IMG/VR virus record: IMGVR_UViG_3300046004_000368 | Span: 1-36,506 of that record | Length of the DNA stretch: 36,506 bases | Reading direction: 5' to 3' (one strand) | From: a virus | Shown here: piece after piece, positions 33,499-36,506 of the stretch | Layout of the letters: each line of letters opens with the position of its first letter | Position numbering within the stretch: position 1 is the first letter of the stretch | The notes under the pieces: model-generated | Told to the model about the DNA's origin: nothing | Database searches by the model: none | What the model saw: only the letters and a program-made list of their open reading frames with translations | Translations under genes and position numbers: made by a program

Positions 33499-34626
33499 CT
33501 AAAAAATATTGGAAAAACGGGCGACCTGACCATGATTCTTATGGAATATAAATGCCTCAACTGCTTTAGGTGCGTGCTGATATCCGTTTCTATGATGCCA
33601 ACTGTCTGTCCCAGAAGGAGATCGAAGTGTCTCAACGTTTACTGACATATAGTCCTTACCAGATTTATGATGAACGTGATGTCCGAAGATATATCTGTGC
33701 TTACACTCAGCCCACCAACCAGAAGCTTCATGAGCCATAAGCAGTGGTAAGTCAGCAACCTTAGCTCCATCCATGTGAGTAGTTCCTATAAGGTTCTCTC
33801 CATACACTGAGTATTTCCTATGCGACATATCGGACTTGAATACTATGTTCTCATGATTCTTAAACCAACTAGACACAGAGTCTAACAACATAAATCCAGA
33901 CATGTAGTCATGATTCGATGGGTTATAGACAACCTCTACATCCGCAATCTGAACCAGTGTCTCAATTATATCAACCAGTAATCTTTTCGCTGTAATAAAA
34001 TTCTCATACCACATACCATCGGTATCCTGAGGAGTTCCAGATGTTGTTTGTCTTCTAGGATTGTCTGTATGAAGTATATCATTTCCAGCAATAAATATTA
34101 TCTTATCTATATTAAAACCATTAGCCTTCTGTATAATGCCATTCATACCATCTAAGACTCTCTTAACAGCGATCTGAGAATTATAGTCCTCTCCAGTCTC
34201 AAAAGAGCTGCAGAGCTTTCCTACGTGTATATCTGCAGGGTCAAACAACATACAGTGACCGTCAGTTATTTTTCCTCTTGAGATCTTTGGGTAGTTCGGA
34301 GACCATTTAGATATCTCAGATATAAAATCATCCTTAAAATCATCATAAATAAATGGTTTGGTTGCAATATTGGAAAGAATAGAGAACTGTTTTCCTTTAT
34401 GCCAGTATACGCCTACTGTCTCAGGATCAATTCCTATTCTTTCACACTCATCAAATATTGCTGGATTCTTGTCACGTTTAGATATAATCCTGGTAGCTAC
34501 CATTCTTAATGAATCTATTGTCTTATCTGGATATATAGCAATCAGTCTCTTAGCGATCTCTGCCTTGCTTTTAATGCCAGAGCTATAAAGCTCTATGGCT
34601 TTATTTCTTATTTCTTCTTTATTCAT
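33499..34626 (-). CDS. Calcineurin-like metallophosphoesterase with N-terminal HTH
   Basis: This encodes 375 residues. Residues 1-50 look like a homeodomain-like HTH (IELYSSGIKSKAEIAKRL). The phosphoesterase motifs follow in order: DIHVGK (132-137), GNDILH (181-186), PSNHDY (236-241, the GNHD/E equivalent), GTTHMDG (281-287) and FGHHVHH (314-320). These would hold a di-metal centre. Related phage enzymes are annotated as SbcD/Mre11-like nucleases, so DNA end processing or repair is likely, but no SbcC partner is seen and a different phosphoester substrate is possible. It starts in an ATGA overlap with the preceding gene. Confidence 0.8.
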   Translation of the reverse strand: MNKEEIRNKAIELYSSGIKSKAEIAKRLIAIYPDKTIDSLRMVATRIISKRDKNPAIFDECERIGIDPETVGVYWHKGKQFSILSNIATKPFIYDDFKDDFISEISKWSPNYPKISRGKITDGHCMLFDPADIHVGKLCSSFETGEDYNSQIAVKRVLDGMNGIIQKANGFNIDKIIFIAGNDILHTDNPRRQTTSGTPQDTDGMWYENFITAKRLLVDIIETLVQIADVEVVYNPSNHDYMSGFMLLDSVSSWFKNHENIVFKSDMSHRKYSVYGENLIGTTHMDGAKVADLPLLMAHEASGWWAECKHRYIFGHHVHHKSGKDYMSVNVETLRSPSGTDSWHHRNGYQHAPKAVEAFIFHKNHGQVARFSNIF

Positions 34627-34805
34627 GGTAAGTAGAATTCGTCCTCTTGAAATGATTTCTTAACATCAAGTAGTGACTTATTAATTTTTTTAATTACTTC
34701 GTTTATTACTGCATTATCACCGTCCATCATGGCTTCGTATAACTCAGATCCGTTCTCATGGAACTCATCCATCGTCGAATTTACGTATGCTGTTAATTTA
34801 TTCAT
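34623..34805 (-). CDS. Small helical hypothetical protein, 60 aa
   Basis: This encodes 60 residues from the ATG at 34805. An in-frame TTG at 34823 is rejected as the start because the promoter -7 element lies between them. The protein is acidic and helical (STMDEFHENGSELYEAMM, then NEVIKKINKSLLDVKKSF) without Cys or membrane segments. Its stop overlaps the metallophosphoesterase ATG, so it leads an internal transcription unit with that enzyme. No family is recognised. Confidence 0.6.
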   Translation of the reverse strand: MNKLTAYVNSTMDEFHENGSELYEAMMDGDNAVINEVIKKINKSLLDVKKSFQEDEFYLP

Positions 34806-34810
34806 ATCGA

Positions 34811-34841
34811 CAAACATACGCAATGTATGTTAATCTAACAA
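34811..34841 (-). promoter_or_regulatory. Bacteroidota promoter, TTG-N20-TATGTTTG, leaderless spacing
   Basis: On the minus strand, TTG (34841-34839) is followed by 20 nt and TATGTTTG (34818-34811), fitting the Flavobacteriia consensus TTG-N17-23-TAnnTTTG. The -7 element ends 5 nt before the ATG at 34805. The -33 element lies in the 3' end of the upstream HTH gene. It is the best complete promoter in the window. Confidence 0.65.
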
Positions 34842-35315
34842 AAAATCATCAAACAAATCTTCATGTATAATATCTCTTGGATTTGAATTGTTTCTTCTAA
34901 GTGATGGGTCACTTGTAAGAAGACACTTTCTAGTCTTAACATTATGCCTCCAAACGTTAGTACTGGTAGGGTATAGACCATCCTTTATCCACGACACAAA
35001 GTTATCTTTTACATATGGAGAGACACCATTATTAGTAGCCATATTGTTTAGGTAGTAACTAACTAAGCAGTGATTAATACTCATCACTTCAGCTATCTCA
35101 ACATGCTTAAGCCCTCTTCTTTTTAAGAGTTTACATGTATTTCTTTTAGTTTCTGTAAAGTAGTCACCTATTCTTATGCCCTTAGCTTTTTTATAGTACT
35201 CACGTATCATATCTATCCTTAGTGGCATGACCTTGTTAATTCTGTCTGCTTCTTGCTGAAGAGCTTTGATATCCATTGATGATATGAGTGCTCTAAGTCG
35301 TTTTACTTCCTCCAT
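34830..35315 (-). CDS. HTH DNA-binding protein, DnaA domain IV-like
   Basis: This encodes 161 residues. Two charged N-terminal helices precede an HTH at about residues 54-92: a helix with ETKRNTCKLLKRRG, then LKHVEIAEVMSINHCLVSYYL. The A-E-V-M-x-I-N-H-x-x-V-x-Y-x-L spacing resembles DnaA domain IV, where the DHxTV helix reads the DnaA box. The C-terminal third is basic then acidic (ending EDLFDDFLLD). A role at the phage origin or in controlling early transcription is inferred. It overlaps the previous gene by 23 bases. Confidence 0.6.
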   Translation of the reverse strand: MEEVKRLRALISSMDIKALQQEADRINKVMPLRIDMIREYYKKAKGIRIGDYFTETKRNTCKLLKRRGLKHVEIAEVMSINHCLVSYYLNNMATNNGVSPYVKDNFVSWIKDGLYPTSTNVWRHNVKTRKCLLTSDPSLRRNNSNPRDIIHEDLFDDFLLD

Positions 35316-35583
35316 ATATATTGCTTGAAAATTTAATGTTACTTAATTTATAAGTTATGTTGTACTTAGCTGTATCCTTTATCTTATACTTCCACTCGCT
35401 GTTTTGTTTATACCTTAAGTGATTCATGATTTCTTTATCTAGCCTATCTATTGGTATAGTCATGTCTAAGTCGTCAAGAACAATTGGCTGCAGATCTTTT
35501 TTTATGTTTACTGTAAACAGTCTATTGTGTTTGTTCTTTGGTACGCATGATATCTCAATGGATGCTATGTACAGCCTATTCAT
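35293..35583 (-). CDS. Hypothetical protein, 96 aa
   Basis: This encodes 96 residues starting in an ATGA overlap with the preceding stop. It appears alpha/beta, with an N-terminal strand (MNRLYIASIEISCV), a central LDDLDMTIPIDRLDKEIM helix region and a Tyr/Lys/Ile-rich beta C-terminus. No motif points to a function. It lies between small unknown proteins and the HTH protein in the minus-strand operon. Confidence 0.6.
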   Translation of the reverse strand: MNRLYIASIEISCVPKNKHNRLFTVNIKKDLQPIVLDDLDMTIPIDRLDKEIMNHLRYKQNSEWKYKIKDTAKYNITYKLSNIKFSSNIYGGSKTT

Positions 35584-35810
35584 TTAAATATAAAGTTAAC
35601 GTCCTTTAAATGATTTGATAGTTTAGATAGATCAACAGATCTATTTTCAGTTCCGTCATCATTTAATAGCACCGCCTTCTCTATAAATATTCCTTCAACT
35701 GTAGATCCCCATTCAGTTACCAGTACGTTGTACAGTCTTGGAACCTCTAGATCCATCTTTTCAACCAGCACATTAAACGCTGGCATCTCCATTATCTCTT
35801 TCTTGTTCAT
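35580..35810 (-). CDS. Hypothetical protein, 76 aa
   Basis: This encodes 76 residues from the ATG at 35810; an in-frame TTG two codons upstream is less likely. It starts with a short basic helix (NKKEIMEMPAFNVLVEKM) and continues with beta strands. No motif is recognised. It overlaps its upstream neighbour by 38 bases and the downstream gene by 4 bases, consistent with tight coupling. Confidence 0.6.
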   Translation of the reverse strand: MNKKEIMEMPAFNVLVEKMDLEVPRLYNVLVTEWGSTVEGIFIEKAVLLNDDGTENRSVDLSKLSNHLKDVNFIFK

Positions 35811-35982
35811 CTTCAAAAGTTATTTTCATTTGTGTTTCACTCAACTGCATTAGTCTTTCTAACTTGTTGCTTAAGCTATCCTCTTCTACTCTTAGTTTCG
35901 AGATAGATCGTCTTATTTGCTTTAATAAACCATAGGTATTCATGATGTCTAACTGTAATTCTGTAAAACTTTCTTCTAACAT
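35773..35982 (-). CDS. Small coiled-coil hypothetical protein, 69 aa
   Basis: This encodes 69 residues that form a nearly continuous charged helix (LQLDIMNTYGLLKQIRRS, then SKLRVEEDSLSNKLERLM), a probable coiled coil, and an acidic tail. Small coiled-coil proteins next to nucleases in phage early regions are common but unassigned. Its stop lies 38 bases inside the next gene. Confidence 0.55.
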   Translation of the reverse strand: MLEESFTELQLDIMNTYGLLKQIRRSISKLRVEEDSLSNKLERLMQLSETQMKITFEDEQERDNGDASV

Positions 35983-35994
35983 AGTAATTTATAT

Positions 35995-36489
35995 TTAATT
36001 ATACAAGGGAATACCCAATTTTTTTCTAAGTTCCTTCTGTCTATCTGGCAGTTCGTAGATAGAGTTCAGTAATTCAATACTATTTTCATGGTAAACAACG
36101 TTAGATTCTATATGCTCAATAGCCATATAAGCATCCATTATTGATTCAACTATAAACACAACAACTCTTTGTTGAGTCATCTCTGGAAGTGTTACCTTTT
36201 GATGTGGAGTAAGTCTACCATGTGGAAGTTTTAACTCCATACCAAAGAATAGTGTAGACCTCCTAAAGAAACAACTGTTATCAGGAAGTCCTGACTTGGA
36301 TGTGAAGCTTATCCACCTATTATCTTGAAGAGTTTTACCAGAGTTTTGTCTCCAGTAAAAGAATCCAGTCTTATCCATGTACTTATTAAAGTCCTGCTGA
36401 AGCTCTGACTCAAGCTTGTAAACCTTTCCTTCGTAGATGTCAAGAAGCTTTCCTATTTTCTTTAGATAGATCTGTTTCTCTTCAGTCAT
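35995..36489 (-). CDS. VRR-NUC domain nuclease (PD-(D/E)xK superfamily)
   Basis: This encodes 164 residues. VRR-NUC landmarks are in order: a helix with E29..Q32 (ESELQQDFNKYM), WRQNSGK (46-52), SGLPD (66-70, catalytic Asp), MELKLPHGRLTPHQ (84-97, with the ExK pair E85/K87 and the conserved Gln) and a VVVFIVES strand followed by a helix (DAYMAIEHI). Phage VRR-NUC proteins are small stand-alone nucleases thought to resolve branched DNA or trim ends during replication. The frame is open to the window edge, so an earlier start outside the window cannot be excluded, though the ATG at 36489 is well placed. Confidence 0.8.
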   Translation of the reverse strand: MTEEKQIYLKKIGKLLDIYEGKVYKLESELQQDFNKYMDKTGFFYWRQNSGKTLQDNRWISFTSKSGLPDNSCFFRRSTLFFGMELKLPHGRLTPHQKVTLPEMTQQRVVVFIVESIMDAYMAIEHIESNVVYHENSIELLNSIYELPDRQKELRKKLGIPLYN

Positions 36490-36506
36490 TACCCTTGTAA
36501 CTATTC

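Noticed and set aside
34806-34823. TTG start 6 codons upstream of the 60-residue minus-strand gene
   Set aside because: The well-matched -7 element spans these codons, so the transcript should start downstream of the TTG.

Overview
The window is a contiguous piece of a tailed-phage genome, most likely a short-tailed (podovirus-type) phage of a Bacteroidota (Flavobacteriia-like) host, related to crAss-like and similar Bacteroidetes podophages. Host evidence: intergenic gaps carry the Bacteroidota -7 element TAnnTTTG; starts have A/T-rich leaders instead of Shine-Dalgarno sequences; the DNA is AT-rich; one tail protein ends in a BACON-like domain. Phage evidence: an ordered set of terminase, portal, scaffold-like, capsid, adaptor, nozzle, fibre and internal virion protein genes. 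No tRNA, rRNA, integrase, insertion sequence or CRISPR array was seen, and no stretch over 300 bases lacks a gene.

Layout. 1-1893 (+): lysis cassette, with a partial membrane protein, two small holin-like proteins, a GH108-type muramidase and a beta-rich virion-like protein, closed by a hairpin terminator. 1986-7887 (+): two small unknown proteins, a GroES-like double-domain protein, a possible small terminase, the large terminase and the portal. 7945-11233 (+): scaffold-like protein, major capsid protein, a hairpin, and a conserved-looking head/neck protein, closed by a terminator. 11302-20688 (+): two adaptor/ring proteins, a nozzle/stabilisation protein with the BACON-like C-terminus, a modular fibre whose modules are joined by poly-threonine linkers, and an overlapping glycosyltransferase-like gene. 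20708-33326 (+): another tail protein and three ejection/internal-virion-type proteins, the last a 3175-residue giant with an HEVFH metallopeptidase motif and an ADP-ribosyltransferase-like segment. A bidirectional hairpin at 33330-33357 separates this from a convergent minus-strand operon (36506-33356) of replication/repair type: VRR-NUC nuclease, small unknown proteins, a DnaA-domain-IV-like HTH protein, a metallophosphoesterase with an N-terminal HTH, and a 46-residue protein.

Most notable: (i) a complete 62-codon frame nested in +1 phase inside the giant gene (26104-26292). Its product looks like a family of small Lys-rich phage proteins, and it lies in a 50 % GC island (hand count) flanked by 22-28 % GC sequence. 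(ii) The poly-Thr fibre is translationally overlapped by a GT-A-like gene, suggesting a dedicated fibre-glycosylation pair. (iii) At three genes the -7 element lies exactly 5 nt before the ATG, suggesting leaderless mRNAs. Identifications come from reading motifs and from memory of families; no database search was run.
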